From Vibrio tetraodonis (GTDB lineage Bacteria; Pseudomonadota; Gammaproteobacteria; Enterobacterales; Vibrionaceae), in NCBI RefSeq assembly GCF_003350295.1, contig NZ_QLYY01000025.1:1-64000 (forward strand): a stretch of 64,000 nucleotides of DNA, in the 5' to 3' direction. The position numbers were made by a program, and so were the translations under genes. The notes beneath the pieces are model-generated. The model searched no databases. It had not been told where the DNA came from and worked only from the letters and a program-made list of their open reading frames with translations. This document shows, piece by piece, positions 28,058 to 37,001 of the stretch (positions are counted from its first letter, which is position 1; each line of letters begins with the position of its first letter).

Positions 28058-28725
28058 CTTATATACGCCTTATTCAGTTTGACCTCTGCCCAGTTTTGTA
28101 TTCGGGTGAGAATGACAACCACGGCCCAGTAAATTAACGCGACGGCCAAAAAGGCTTCGAAAAAACGGAAACTGGATGAAGCCTCCATTTGCGCTTTAGC
28201 CATGATCTCAGCTACGCCCAAAGTAAAGGCCAGCGAAGTCGACTTAATCATATCAATGAAGTAATTCATCAGTGAGGGAAGCGCAATTCGCGTTGCTTGA
28301 GGAAGGATTATCCGACGCATAGCTTGGAAAGTGGTCATTCCCACAGACATACTGGCTTCCATCTGACTGCGGTCTACCCCTATTATTGCTGCTCGAATGC
28401 TTTCCGCCATATAGGCTGCAAAGTGCAGAGTTAGACCGATCACAGCTGCGCTAAAGGCATTGAGCCCCACAAATAGAGGAAAAATTTGTGGTAACCCATA
28501 ATAAAGAAGAAACAGTTGAACGAGGAGCGGTGTACCACGGAAAAAGCTAATATAGACTTGGCTCAATTGATCCAATACTGGTACGCGAAAGACTCTAATG
28601 TTGGCTAATACAACAGCTAATATTAGAGCGAAGACCAAACCTAATGTTGCCATTTCCATGGTAGTACCAAGATACTTTAGAAGTATTGGCATTAGGTTTA
28701 GCATGTAGTTGAAATCAAATCCCAT
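28054..28725 (-). CDS. Polar amino-acid ABC transporter, permease (cystine-like)
   Basis: 223 residues, about five membrane helices, HisM/GlnP family. YISFFRGTPLLVQLFLLYYGLP and the EAA-type loop (EASMSVGMTTFQAMRRIILPQA) resemble E. coli TcyL (YecS). The start is ATG at 28725 (MGFDFNYML) with GAG about 8 bases upstream; an in-frame start at 28770 would enter an intergenic hairpin and is unlikely. It follows the binding-protein gene after an 87 bp gap holding that hairpin. Confidence 0.9.
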   Translation of the reverse strand: MGFDFNYMLNLMPILLKYLGTTMEMATLGLVFALILAVVLANIRVFRVPVLDQLSQVYISFFRGTPLLVQLFLLYYGLPQIFPLFVGLNAFSAAVIGLTLHFAAYMAESIRAAIIGVDRSQMEASMSVGMTTFQAMRRIILPQATRIALPSLMNYFIDMIKSTSLAFTLGVAEIMAKAQMEASSSFRFFEAFLAVALIYWAVVVILTRIQNWAEVKLNKAYIR

Positions 28726-28765
28726 AGCGTATCTCGATAAAATTCGTCTTACCAAAAAGTAACAA

Positions 28766-28792
28766 CCCACTGCAATAACCAGGCACAGTGGG
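28766..28792 (-). terminator. Intercistronic hairpin between binding protein and permease genes
   Basis: Stem CCCACTG / CAGTGGG followed on the reverse strand by a T-rich stretch (TTGTTACTTTTT). It sits inside the ABC operon, after the binding-protein gene. Such hairpins usually protect or terminate most transcripts so that the binding protein is made in excess over the membrane parts. Confidence 0.55.
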
Positions 28793-28812
28793 CTGTATTA
28801 CCTTTTTCTAAA

Positions 28813-29559
28813 TTATTGGGTGATGTCTGCACCAAACCATTTTTGTGAAATGGTATTTAATGTTCCGTCAGCACGCATGGCTGCTAGAGCTTTATTCACT
28901 TCACCTTGAAGCTTGTGACCTTTTTCGTTATCAACAAATGGCCAGGCATTTTCAATGGTTTCGAATGGTTTGCCAGCGAGTTGCAAAGGCAAACCTGTTT
29001 TCTTGATAAGTTCAAGTGCAGAAAGTCGGTCCATGACAAAAGCATCTGCTCGACCTAAAGCGACATCGTGCTCTATTCCAGTATCGTATGTCTTAATGTT
29101 TATTTTACCGCTTTGGTCATGCTTTCTTAGCAGTTGTTCGAAGTTAGATCCCAAGTTAACGGCAACCGTTTTACCTTCTAGATCGTTTATGTTTTTTATA
29201 CTTGTATTGCCCTTTCTAACCGTGATTTGTGCACCATCAACAACATAAGGGTTGGCAAAAAGGTATTTGTTTTTTCGTGCATCGGTAATCGTTATTTGGT
29301 TTGAAATAGTATCGATACGTCCTGTTTCAAGTAGACCAAACAACCCAGAGAAATTGGCGGTAACGTACTCGACCTTGTAGTCATTACGTTTACCAATCTC
29401 ATCCCAAAGATCAACTTCAAATCCTTGTAGCTTGTCTTGTTCAACAAATGTAAAAGGGTAATAACGTCCAGACATGCCAACCTTGACATTCGTTGCGGCT
29501 TGAACGGTTATTGCAGAAAGTGCTAATGCGGCTATTGCAGCCTTAATCCAGGTCTTCAT
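28813..29559 (-). CDS. Polar amino-acid ABC transporter, periplasmic binding protein (cystine-like)
   Basis: 248 residues with a signal peptide (MKTWIKAAIAALALSAITVQA, cleavage likely after VQA) and a type 2 periplasmic binding fold. The segments YYPFTFVEQDKLQGFEVDLW, ISNQITITDARK and the C-terminal KWFGADI resemble E. coli TcyJ (FliY), a cystine-binding protein, so cystine or a related amino acid is the likely ligand. The start is ATG at 29559 with GGAG upstream; a longer reading frame to 29631 lacks support. First gene of the operon, divergent from dnaA. Confidence 0.9.
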   Translation of the reverse strand: MKTWIKAAIAALALSAITVQAATNVKVGMSGRYYPFTFVEQDKLQGFEVDLWDEIGKRNDYKVEYVTANFSGLFGLLETGRIDTISNQITITDARKNKYLFANPYVVDGAQITVRKGNTSIKNINDLEGKTVAVNLGSNFEQLLRKHDQSGKINIKTYDTGIEHDVALGRADAFVMDRLSALELIKKTGLPLQLAGKPFETIENAWPFVDNEKGHKLQGEVNKALAAMRADGTLNTISQKWFGADITQ

Positions 29560-29639
29560 AGTAAAACTCCATAGTTTAATGGAGCTGATACTACTGCTAA
29601 TTTGCTTACTAATAAAAATAACCAAGAGCAATAACCTAG

Positions 29640-29936
29640 ACAGTCGAGGAATAAGCTGTGAGTGAAAGGATCAAAAATAGCGCGACCAATCACAACTTAA
29701 GAAAACTTGTTCCACAGAGTTATCACCAGAGTTTAGATCTGTGAGAAATTGCTCAAATGTGGATCTTTTTGTGAGTAACAATAGGGCTGCTTGTGTTGAT
29801 CTTACGAATAATAAAGAAGATATTGTGAATAACTTAGATCTTATTCACTGGAACCGCGATCATTTACTGGCGATCTTGGTTATCAACAGGTAAAATTACA
29901 AATCTTTTTCGATCATTTATTTAGGGTGGGCCCAAC
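29640..29936 (+). promoter_or_regulatory. dnaA upstream regulatory region
   Basis: This ~300 bp gap holds no gene. A DnaA box TTATTCACA is present on the reverse strand at 29824-29832, with near-matches TTATTCACT and TTATCAACA downstream. I count eight GATC sites between 29669 and 29914. DnaA autoregulation and Dam/SeqA control of dnaA are known in E. coli, and this layout fits. I could not fix the promoter hexamers with confidence. Confidence 0.6.
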
Positions 29937-31343
29937 GTGTCATCTTCGCTTTGGTTGCAATGTATGCAGCAGCTTCAAGAAGAGCTACCAGCTACAGAAT
30001 TCAGTATGTGGGTACGCCCGTTACAAGCGGAGCTCAATGACAGCACGCTCACTTTATTCGCACCTAATCGTTTTGTAATGGATTGGGTTCGCGATAGATA
30101 TCTAAATAGTATCAACCGCTTACTGCAGGATTACTGTGGAAACGATATTCCTAGCTTGCGTTTTGAGGTTGGGAGTAAACCTGTCTCAGCACCTAAGCCT
30201 GTGCCCAAAAGAACACCGGCAGATGTTGCTGCCGAGTCATCAGCGCCTGCTCAGTTGCAAGCGCGCAAGCCAGTGCACAAAACTTGGGATGATGATGAGC
30301 AGCGAGTAGCTGAAATAAACCATAGATCTAACGTTAACATTAAGCATAAATTCAATAACTTTGTTGAAGGTAAGTCTAACCAACTTGGTTTAGCTGCCGC
30401 GAGGCAGGTCGCTGATAATCCTGGAGCTGCGTATAACCCTTTATTTCTATACGGTGGGACAGGCCTAGGTAAAACACACTTATTGCATGCCGTTGGTAAC
30501 GCTATTGTGGATAACAAGCCTAACGCTAAAGTTGTTTATATGCACTCTGAGCGTTTTGTGCAGGATATGGTTAAAGCGCTGCAAAATAATGCGATTGAAG
30601 AGTTCAAGCGCTACTATCGCAGTGTTGATGCTTTGCTGATAGATGACATCCAGTTCTTTGCCAATAAAGAGCGATCTCAAGAAGAGTTTTTCCACACTTT
30701 TAATGCTTTGCTAGAAGGCAATCAACAGATCATCCTAACATCCGATCGATACCCTAAAGAGATCAGTGGTGTAGAAGATCGTCTTAAATCTCGTTTCGGT
30801 TGGGGACTTACGGTTGCGATCGAACCACCCGAGCTAGAAACTCGCGTCGCTATCTTGATGAAAAAAGCAGAGGATCACCAAATTCATCTTGCTGATGAAG
30901 TTGCTTTCTTTATTGCTAAAAGGCTGCGCTCTAATGTTCGAGAGTTGGAAGGCGCGCTTAACCGTGTTATCGCCAATGCCAATTTTACTGGACGCCCAAT
31001 CACCATTGATTTTGTACGAGAAGCATTACGCGATCTTCTTGCCTTGCAAGAAAAGCTTGTCACTATCGATAATATTCAGAAGACGGTGGCAGAGTACTAT
31101 AAAATCAAAGTTGCTGACTTGTTGTCAAAGCGTCGTTCGCGCTCTGTTGCTCGTCCTCGTCAATTAGCCATGGCGTTAGCTAAAGAGCTGACTAACCACA
31201 GTTTGCCAGAGATAGGTGATGCCTTTGGCGGTCGTGACCACACAACGGTACTGCATGCTTGTCGGAAAATCGAGCAGTTGCGTGAAGAAAGCCACGATAT
31301 CAAAGAAGATTATTCTAATTTGATTCGTACACTTTCTTCTTAA
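29937..31343 (+). CDS. dnaA: Chromosomal replication initiator protein DnaA
   Basis: 468 residues. Domain I (MSSSLWLQCMQQLQEELPATE) binds helicase partners, a variable proline-rich linker follows, then the AAA+ domain with Walker A GGTGLGKTH and Walker B LLIDDIQF, and the C-terminal DNA-binding signature GGRDHTTVLHACRK. It binds the DnaA boxes of oriC, 7 kb to the left, to open the duplex. The start is GTG at 29937, giving the family N-terminus. First gene of dnaA-dnaN-recF-gyrB. Confidence 0.99.
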   Translation: MSSSLWLQCMQQLQEELPATEFSMWVRPLQAELNDSTLTLFAPNRFVMDWVRDRYLNSINRLLQDYCGNDIPSLRFEVGSKPVSAPKPVPKRTPADVAAESSAPAQLQARKPVHKTWDDDEQRVAEINHRSNVNIKHKFNNFVEGKSNQLGLAAARQVADNPGAAYNPLFLYGGTGLGKTHLLHAVGNAIVDNKPNAKVVYMHSERFVQDMVKALQNNAIEEFKRYYRSVDALLIDDIQFFANKERSQEEFFHTFNALLEGNQQIILTSDRYPKEISGVEDRLKSRFGWGLTVAIEPPELETRVAILMKKAEDHQIHLADEVAFFIAKRLRSNVRELEGALNRVIANANFTGRPITIDFVREALRDLLALQEKLVTIDNIQKTVAEYYKIKVADLLSKRRSRSVARPRQLAMALAKELTNHSLPEIGDAFGGRDHTTVLHACRKIEQLREESHDIKEDYSNLIRTLSS

Positions 31344-31414
31344 ATCGCATTATTCTAAGCAAAAAATCGATTCATTCTTTCATTAAGCTAAACGAATTCT
31401 GAAAAGAGCGTACT

Positions 31415-32515
31415 ATGAAATTTTCTATTGAGCGTAGCCATCTACTTAAGCCGCTTCAACAAGTCTCGGGTGCTTTGGGTGGACGCCCAGCCCTTCCTAT
31501 TCTCGGTAATTTGTTGCTTAAAGTTGAGGGTAATATGCTTTCAATGACGGCAACGGATTTGGAAGTTGAACTTATTAGTCGTGTGGCTTTAGAAGGAGAC
31601 TTCGAAGCTGGCAGTGTAACAGTACCTTCGCGTAAATTTCTCGATATCTGTCGAGGACTTGCTGATGATTCGGTTATCACCTTCGTTCTTGATGGGGATA
31701 AAGCACAAGTACGTTCGGGTAGAAGTCGCTTTTCTTTATCGACCTTACCAGCAAACGATTTTCCCAATATTGAAGATTGGCAAAGTGATGTGAAGCTATC
31801 CCTTACTCAAGGAACACTTCGAGCATTGATTGAGAAAACGCAGTTTTCCATGGCTAACCAAGATGTGCGTTACTATCTCAATGGTATGCTGTTTGAAATC
31901 GATGGTACAACATTGCGTAGTGTTGCAACAGATGGACATCGTATGGCTGTATCACAAGCGCAGCTCGATACCGAGTTTGCCCAGCAGCAAATTATAGTTC
32001 CGCGCAAAGGTGTATTAGAGTTGATGAAATTACTAGACGCGCCTGAGCAGGATGTCACCTTGCAGATTGGTAGCTCCAATCTTCGTGCTGAAGTTGACCG
32101 TTTTGTGTTTACTTCCAAACTCGTTGATGGTCGTTTTCCTGACTATCGCCGAGTTATGCCTCAATCAACAACTAAGATACTTGAAGCTGATTGTGATGAG
32201 TTGCGTCAGGCTTTCTCGCGCGCAGCGATTTTATCCAATGAGAAGTTTCGTGGTGTGCGAGTTAACTTATCTGGTAATGAGTTGAGGATTACGGCTAATA
32301 ACCCAGAGCAAGAAGAAGCAGAAGAAACGCTTGATGTCAGCTATGAAGGTGAACCGATTGAGATTGGCTTTAATGTCAGTTATGTCTCAGATGTATTGAA
32401 TACCTTGCGCTGTGAAAAGGTGAGAGTGTCAATGTCAGGAGCCAACGCCAGTGCGATGATTGAAAATACGCAAGACGACAGCTCTATATATGTGGTCTCG
32501 CCGATGCGACTTTAA
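31415..32515 (+). CDS. dnaN: DNA polymerase III beta sliding clamp
   Basis: 366 residues with three repeated clamp domains; the N-terminus MKFSIERSHLLKPLQQVSG and C-terminal VVSPMRL (partner-binding cleft) are the usual ones. It encircles DNA and holds polymerase III. Length equals that of E. coli. It lies 71 bp after dnaA and 1 bp before recF. Confidence 0.99.
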   Translation: MKFSIERSHLLKPLQQVSGALGGRPALPILGNLLLKVEGNMLSMTATDLEVELISRVALEGDFEAGSVTVPSRKFLDICRGLADDSVITFVLDGDKAQVRSGRSRFSLSTLPANDFPNIEDWQSDVKLSLTQGTLRALIEKTQFSMANQDVRYYLNGMLFEIDGTTLRSVATDGHRMAVSQAQLDTEFAQQQIIVPRKGVLELMKLLDAPEQDVTLQIGSSNLRAEVDRFVFTSKLVDGRFPDYRRVMPQSTTKILEADCDELRQAFSRAAILSNEKFRGVRVNLSGNELRITANNPEQEEAEETLDVSYEGEPIEIGFNVSYVSDVLNTLRCEKVRVSMSGANASAMIENTQDDSSIYVVSPMRL

Positions 32516-32516
32516 T

Positions 32517-33599
32517 ATGCCACTTTCACGCCTTGCTATTCAGCAGTTTCGTAACATTGAAGCCTGTGATATTGAATTATCTGCAGGCTTTAACTTTCTT
32601 ATTGGACCAAATGGCAGTGGTAAAACTAGCGTTCTTGAGGCCATATACATGCTTGGGCATGGCCGCTCATTTAAGAGCAGTCTAACTGGACGAGTAATTC
32701 AGAATGATTGCGATCAGTTGTTTGTTCATGGCCGTTTTTTGAACTCGGATCAATTTGAGCTACCTATTGGTATTAATAAGCAGCGTGATGGTTCAACAGA
32801 GGTTAAGATAGGGGGTCAACCCGGTCAGAAATTAGCCCAGCTCGCACAGGTTTTACCATTGCAAATGATTCATCCAGAAGGTTTTGATTTGTTAACCGAT
32901 GGACCAAAGCATCGCAGAGCATTTATTGATTGGGGTGTATTTCATGTTGAGCCTGCATTTTTTGATACGTGGGGAAGATTTAAGCGTCTCAATAAACAGC
33001 GCAATGCTCTTTTGAAAACCGCTTCCTGTTACCGCGAGCTTTCTTATTGGGATCAAGAAATGGCTAGCTTAGCTGAAAATATAAGCCGCTGGCGAGCAGA
33101 ATATGTCAGTCAGGTGAGTGAAAAAATAGCGCGAATATGCCAGATATTTTTACCTGAATATGAAATTCAGCTTAAGTACTATCGAGGGTGGGAAAAGAGC
33201 ACTCCTTATGCATCAATCTTGGCCGAAAACTTCGAACGAGATCAGGTGTTAGGGTATACTTTTAGCGGCCCAAACAAAGCCGATTTAAAAATCAAAGTGA
33301 ATGGGACACCTGTTGAGGATGTGCTTTCACGTGGTCAACTTAAGCTTATGGTATGTGCCTTGAGAGTGGCACAAGGACAACACCTGACTGAAGTGACCGG
33401 TAAGCAATGCATCTATTTAATTGATGACTTTGCTTCAGAATTAGATAGCCAACGTCGTAAGCGTCTTGCTGATTGCTTGAGAGAGACGCGGGCACAAGTT
33501 TTTGTCAGCTCTATTACGCAAAGTCAAATCGACGATATGTTAGACGAAAAGGGCAAGATGTTCCGGCTGGAACATGGCACAATAGAGCAAAATATATAG
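32517..33599 (+). CDS. recF: DNA replication and repair protein RecF
   Basis: 360 residues, an SMC-like ATPase. Walker A GPNGSGKTS, signature LSRGQLKLM and Walker B YLIDDFASELD are all visible. With RecO and RecR it loads RecA at gaps. I chose ATG at 32517 (MPLSRLAIQQFRNIE), one base after the dnaN stop; an upstream in-frame ATG at 32460 lies inside dnaN and would add an unrelated 19-residue tail. Confidence 0.98.
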   Translation: MPLSRLAIQQFRNIEACDIELSAGFNFLIGPNGSGKTSVLEAIYMLGHGRSFKSSLTGRVIQNDCDQLFVHGRFLNSDQFELPIGINKQRDGSTEVKIGGQPGQKLAQLAQVLPLQMIHPEGFDLLTDGPKHRRAFIDWGVFHVEPAFFDTWGRFKRLNKQRNALLKTASCYRELSYWDQEMASLAENISRWRAEYVSQVSEKIARICQIFLPEYEIQLKYYRGWEKSTPYASILAENFERDQVLGYTFSGPNKADLKIKVNGTPVEDVLSRGQLKLMVCALRVAQGQHLTEVTGKQCIYLIDDFASELDSQRRKRLADCLRETRAQVFVSSITQSQIDDMLDEKGKMFRLEHGTIEQNI

Positions 33600-33612
33600 T
33601 GGAAGATAACTC

Positions 33613-36030
33613 ATGTCTGAAAATTACGATTCATCGAGTATTAAAGTACTAAAGGGCCTAGATGCGGTACGTAAGCGTCCGGGAATGTACATAGGCGATA
33701 CCGACGATGGTACCGGCCTACACCACATGGTGTTTGAGGTGGTGGATAACTCTATTGATGAAGCGTTAGCTGGCCACTGTAAAGACATCATAGTGACGAT
33801 TCATGAAGATGGATCAGTCTCTGTACGTGATGATGGACGTGGTATACCAACCGAGATGCACCCTGAAGAGAATGTTTCTGCTGCAGAAGTTATCATGACA
33901 GTACTTCATGCTGGTGGTAAGTTTGATGACAACTCGTATAAGGTATCGGGTGGTTTGCACGGTGTTGGTGTTTCAGTTGTTAATGCTCTATCTAAAGAAG
34001 TGTCATTAACGATTCACCGAGGTGGACAGATTCATGCTCAAACCTATCATCATGGTGAGCCCAAGGCTCCTCTGTCAGTTATTGGTAATACAGATAAAAC
34101 CGGCACAGAAATTCGTTTTTGGCCGAGTGAAGAGACTTTCTCTAATATAGAGTTTCACTATGATATTTTAGCCAAGCGCTTGCGTGAGCTGTCATTTCTT
34201 AACTCTGGTGTGTCTATTAAGTTAGTTGATGAGCGTGAAGAGGATAAAAGCGATCACTTCATGTATGAAGGTGGTATTCAGGCCTTCGTTGAACATCTTA
34301 ACACCAACAAAACCCCCATCATTGAGAAAGTATTTCATTTTAATGCCGAGCGAGAAGATGGCATTGCGGTAGAAGTAGCAATGCAATGGAATGATGGTTT
34401 CCAAGAAAATATTTACTGTTTCACCAACAATATTCCTCAGCGTGATGGCGGAACTCACCTTGCGGGTTTTAGAGCGGCTCTGACTCGTACTCTGAACTCC
34501 TTTATGGACAAGGAAGGCTTTTCTAAGAAAGCAAAAACAGCCACATCGGGTGATGATGCTCGGGAAGGTCTGACTGCTGTTATCTCTGTTAAAGTGCCAG
34601 ATCCAAAATTCTCCAGTCAGACAAAAGACAAGCTTGTTTCTTCAGAGGTGAAGTCAGCGGTTGAGTCGGTTATGGGAGAAAAGCTGTCTGAGTTTTTGGT
34701 TGAACACCCAACAGAAGCCAAGACGGTTTGTAGTAAGATTATCGATGCAGCTCGAGCCCGTGAAGCTGCTCGAAAAGCTCGTGAAATGACACGTCGCAAA
34801 GGCGCTCTTGATTTGGCGGGTTTGCCAGGTAAGCTGGCAGACTGTCAGGAAAAAGACCCCGCACTTTCAGAGCTTTATATAGTGGAGGGTGACTCTGCGG
34901 GTGGCTCAGCTAAACAAGGTCGTAACCGCAAGAATCAAGCAATTTTGCCATTGAAGGGTAAAATTCTTAACGTAGAAAAAGCGCGTTTTGACAAAATGCT
35001 GTCTTCGCAAGAAGTCGCTACCTTAATTACGGCGTTGGGTTGTGGTATCGGACGGGATGAGTACAACCCTGATAAACTGCGCTATCACAACATCATTATC
35101 ATGACAGATGCGGATGTCGATGGTTCTCATATTCGTACATTGCTTTTGACCTTCTTCTATCGCCAAATGCCAGAGCTTATAGAGCGTGGCTATGTGTACA
35201 TTGCTCAGCCACCGCTTTATAAAGTGAAGAAAGGTAAGCAAGAGCAATACATCAAAGATGAAGATGCGATGAATCAATATGAGGTTGCTCTCGCGCTTGA
35301 TAATGCGGCCTTGCATGTAAATGCACAAGCACCAGCTCTTGCTGGAGAAGCGCTTGAAAAATTGGTTCACCAATATAATGCGGCAATTAAGCTGGTGGAA
35401 CGTATGAGCCGCCGCTATCCGCGTGCTTTGGTTCATGAGTTGATCTACACGCCGCGTATTACGGCAGAAAAATGTCATGATGCTAGCTTTGTTGATGCAT
35501 GGACCAAGCAGCTGGTGGAGCAGCTTAACGCTAAGGAAGTGGGTGCAAGCCAGTACAGTTATGAAGTTGAGCAGCATGCTGAACTTGGTCTTAACCTGCC
35601 GAAGATTTTAGTTCGCACTCATGGTGTGACTCATGAGTTTGCGTTAAGCGTCGATCTGATCAATTCAAAGGAATACGCTAAGTTAGCGAGCTTGTCAGAG
35701 GCGCTTGATGGCTTAATTGAAGAAGGCGCTTACATTCAACGAGGTGAGCGCACTCAGCTAGTGTCTAGTTTTGTTGATGCGCTAAATTGGTTGATTAAAG
35801 AGTCTCGCCGAGGTCTTACTCGCCAGCGCTACAAAGGGTTGGGAGAAATGAACCCGGACCAGTTGTGGGAGACGACTATGGATCCTGAAACGCGCCGCAT
35901 GATGCAAGTAACGATTGAAGATGCGGTTGGTGCGGACCAGCTGTTTACGACCTTGATGGGTGATCAAGTAGAGCCGCGTCGAAACTTTATCGAAGAGAAT
36001 GCACTCAAGGTAGCAAACCTAGACGTTTAG
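33613..36030 (+). CDS. gyrB: DNA gyrase subunit B
   Basis: 805 residues. GHKL ATPase domain with RKRPGMYIGDT and the ATP-lid region GGLHGVGVSVVNALS, transducer domain, then the TOPRIM domain with EGDSAGGSAKQGRNRKNQAI and the DADVDGSHI acidic cluster, and a C-terminal tail domain with RYKGLGEMNPDQLWETTMDP. It supplies ATP-driven negative supercoiling with GyrA. The long insert between TOPRIM and tail is usual for proteobacteria. It closes the dnaA operon. Confidence 0.99.
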   Translation: MSENYDSSSIKVLKGLDAVRKRPGMYIGDTDDGTGLHHMVFEVVDNSIDEALAGHCKDIIVTIHEDGSVSVRDDGRGIPTEMHPEENVSAAEVIMTVLHAGGKFDDNSYKVSGGLHGVGVSVVNALSKEVSLTIHRGGQIHAQTYHHGEPKAPLSVIGNTDKTGTEIRFWPSEETFSNIEFHYDILAKRLRELSFLNSGVSIKLVDEREEDKSDHFMYEGGIQAFVEHLNTNKTPIIEKVFHFNAEREDGIAVEVAMQWNDGFQENIYCFTNNIPQRDGGTHLAGFRAALTRTLNSFMDKEGFSKKAKTATSGDDAREGLTAVISVKVPDPKFSSQTKDKLVSSEVKSAVESVMGEKLSEFLVEHPTEAKTVCSKIIDAARAREAARKAREMTRRKGALDLAGLPGKLADCQEKDPALSELYIVEGDSAGGSAKQGRNRKNQAILPLKGKILNVEKARFDKMLSSQEVATLITALGCGIGRDEYNPDKLRYHNIIIMTDADVDGSHIRTLLLTFFYRQMPELIERGYVYIAQPPLYKVKKGKQEQYIKDEDAMNQYEVALALDNAALHVNAQAPALAGEALEKLVHQYNAAIKLVERMSRRYPRALVHELIYTPRITAEKCHDASFVDAWTKQLVEQLNAKEVGASQYSYEVEQHAELGLNLPKILVRTHGVTHEFALSVDLINSKEYAKLASLSEALDGLIEEGAYIQRGERTQLVSSFVDALNWLIKESRRGLTRQRYKGLGEMNPDQLWETTMDPETRRMMQVTIEDAVGADQLFTTLMGDQVEPRRNFIEENALKVANLDV

Positions 36031-36137
36031 ATCGCGATGAACTGATTTCTGTACTGAGGGTGCTCATTTACGCTTATAAACCGCCCTCTCCTTGAACTAA
36101 GCTCGTCCAGCTTTGATAAAAATAATCTAAACCTTCT

Positions 36138-36172
36138 AAAGGACTGCCAGAAATGGTGGTCTTTTTGTTTTT
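36138..36172 (+). terminator. gyrB terminator
   Basis: A 12 bp stem (AAAGGACTGCCA / TGGTGGTCTTTT, with G-T pairs) around a GAAA loop, followed by a T-rich tail. It lies about 110 bp after the gyrB stop. Confidence 0.75.
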
Positions 36173-36218
36173 AAGTGTATTAAAAATATTGAGTTTTAAA
36201 ATTATTTGAAAATAATCC

Positions 36219-36245
36219 CTTGAAAACAGTTTGCTTAATCCATAT
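36219..36245 (+). promoter_or_regulatory. Candidate sigma-32 heat-shock promoter for ibpA
   Basis: CTTGAAA (36219-36225) is a perfect sigma-32 -35 element. After 12 bp, ATCCATAT (36238-36245) matches the CCCCATNT -10 except for its first two bases. It lies about 250 bp before the ibpA start, implying a long leader. The 36031-36493 gap otherwise holds only the gyrB terminator and this leader. Confidence 0.65.
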
Positions 36246-36467
36246 ATCTAGTTGTGAAGAGGGAAGCTGTCTTGCTCAAGAGAGAAGAAACAGAACCTCA
36301 CTAACCGCTAATAAAGTATCGCTCAGGAGAGGATGACTTTAGAGGCACACAATTGAACTTGATTCGACACTAGGTCCCAGAGTTAACAGAACCCGAGGAG
36401 TAGTGAATGAATCCCTTAGTCGGCAAGGACCTGTACGAGATAGATCCGCGCAAACTCACGGCTAAGA

Positions 36468-36496
36468 CTATTGCTTACTACGAGGATAGCATTATG
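36468..36496 (+). promoter_or_regulatory. ROSE-like RNA thermometer hairpin at ibpA
   Basis: TTGCT (36471-36475) can pair with the ribosome binding site AGGAT (36483-36487), with a G-G mismatch and a 7-base loop. This is the core arrangement of ROSE elements, in which U(U/C)GCU masks the Shine-Dalgarno at low temperature and melts on heat shock. E. coli ibpA has such a thermometer. The folding of the full leader is not calculated. Confidence 0.5.
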
Positions 36497-36928
36497 AGAA
36501 CTGTAGATTTCACTCCACTTTACCGCAACGCAATTGGCTTCGATCGTTTGTTTAATATGATGGAAGCAACATCCGCGAAAAACACTTCTGGCGGTTACCC
36601 TCCTTATAACATCGAGCAAAAAGATGAAAACAACTACCGTATCACTATGGCAGTTGCAGGTTTTGCTGAAGAGCAGCTAGAGCTAACTCAGAAAGAGAAT
36701 ACCTTGATTGTTAAAGGTGAACGTAAAGAGGAAGAAAGCAAAAATTATGTGTATCAGGGGATCGCTGAGCGTGACTTTGAACGCAAGTTCCAGTTGGCCG
36801 ATTATGTAAAAGTGGTTGGTGCCAGTATGGAAAATGGGCTTTTGCATATAGAGCTGGAAAGAGAAATACCAGAAGCTATGCAGCCACGTACTATAGCCAT
36901 AAATGGTAAAAAGCTTATTGAAGGCTAG
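36494..36928 (+). CDS. ibpA: Small heat-shock chaperone IbpA
   Basis: A 144-residue alpha-crystallin-type chaperone that binds aggregating proteins for later refolding by DnaK and ClpB. The N-terminus MRTVDFTPLYRNAIGFDRLF matches E. coli IbpA, and the crystallin domain (about 40-125) includes YRITMAVAGF and GLLHIELEREIPE with the terminal IAING. ATG at 36494 is chosen from homologues. However an in-frame ATG at 36407, with GAGGAG six bases before it, could give a protein with 29 extra residues. Confidence 0.94.
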   Translation: MRTVDFTPLYRNAIGFDRLFNMMEATSAKNTSGGYPPYNIEQKDENNYRITMAVAGFAEEQLELTQKENTLIVKGERKEEESKNYVYQGIAERDFERKFQLADYVKVVGASMENGLLHIELEREIPEAMQPRTIAINGKKLIEG

Positions 36929-36957
36929 AACCACAAAATTGCTTTTAGATGAAGAGT

Positions 36958-36985
36958 GAAAGAGCGCCATAGGCGCTCTTTTTTG
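36958..36985 (+). terminator. ibpA terminator
   Basis: Stem AGAGCGCC / GGCGCTCT with an ATA loop and six T after it; strong Rho-independent terminator 30 bp beyond the ibpA stop, between convergent ibpA and avtA. Confidence 0.88.
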
Positions 36986-37001
36986 TTGCGTTCATCAATC
37001 G

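Noticed and set aside
32460..32516. Upstream in-frame extension of recF
   Set aside because: It lies within the dnaN 3' end and is not conserved; ATG at 32517 gives the standard RecF N-terminus.
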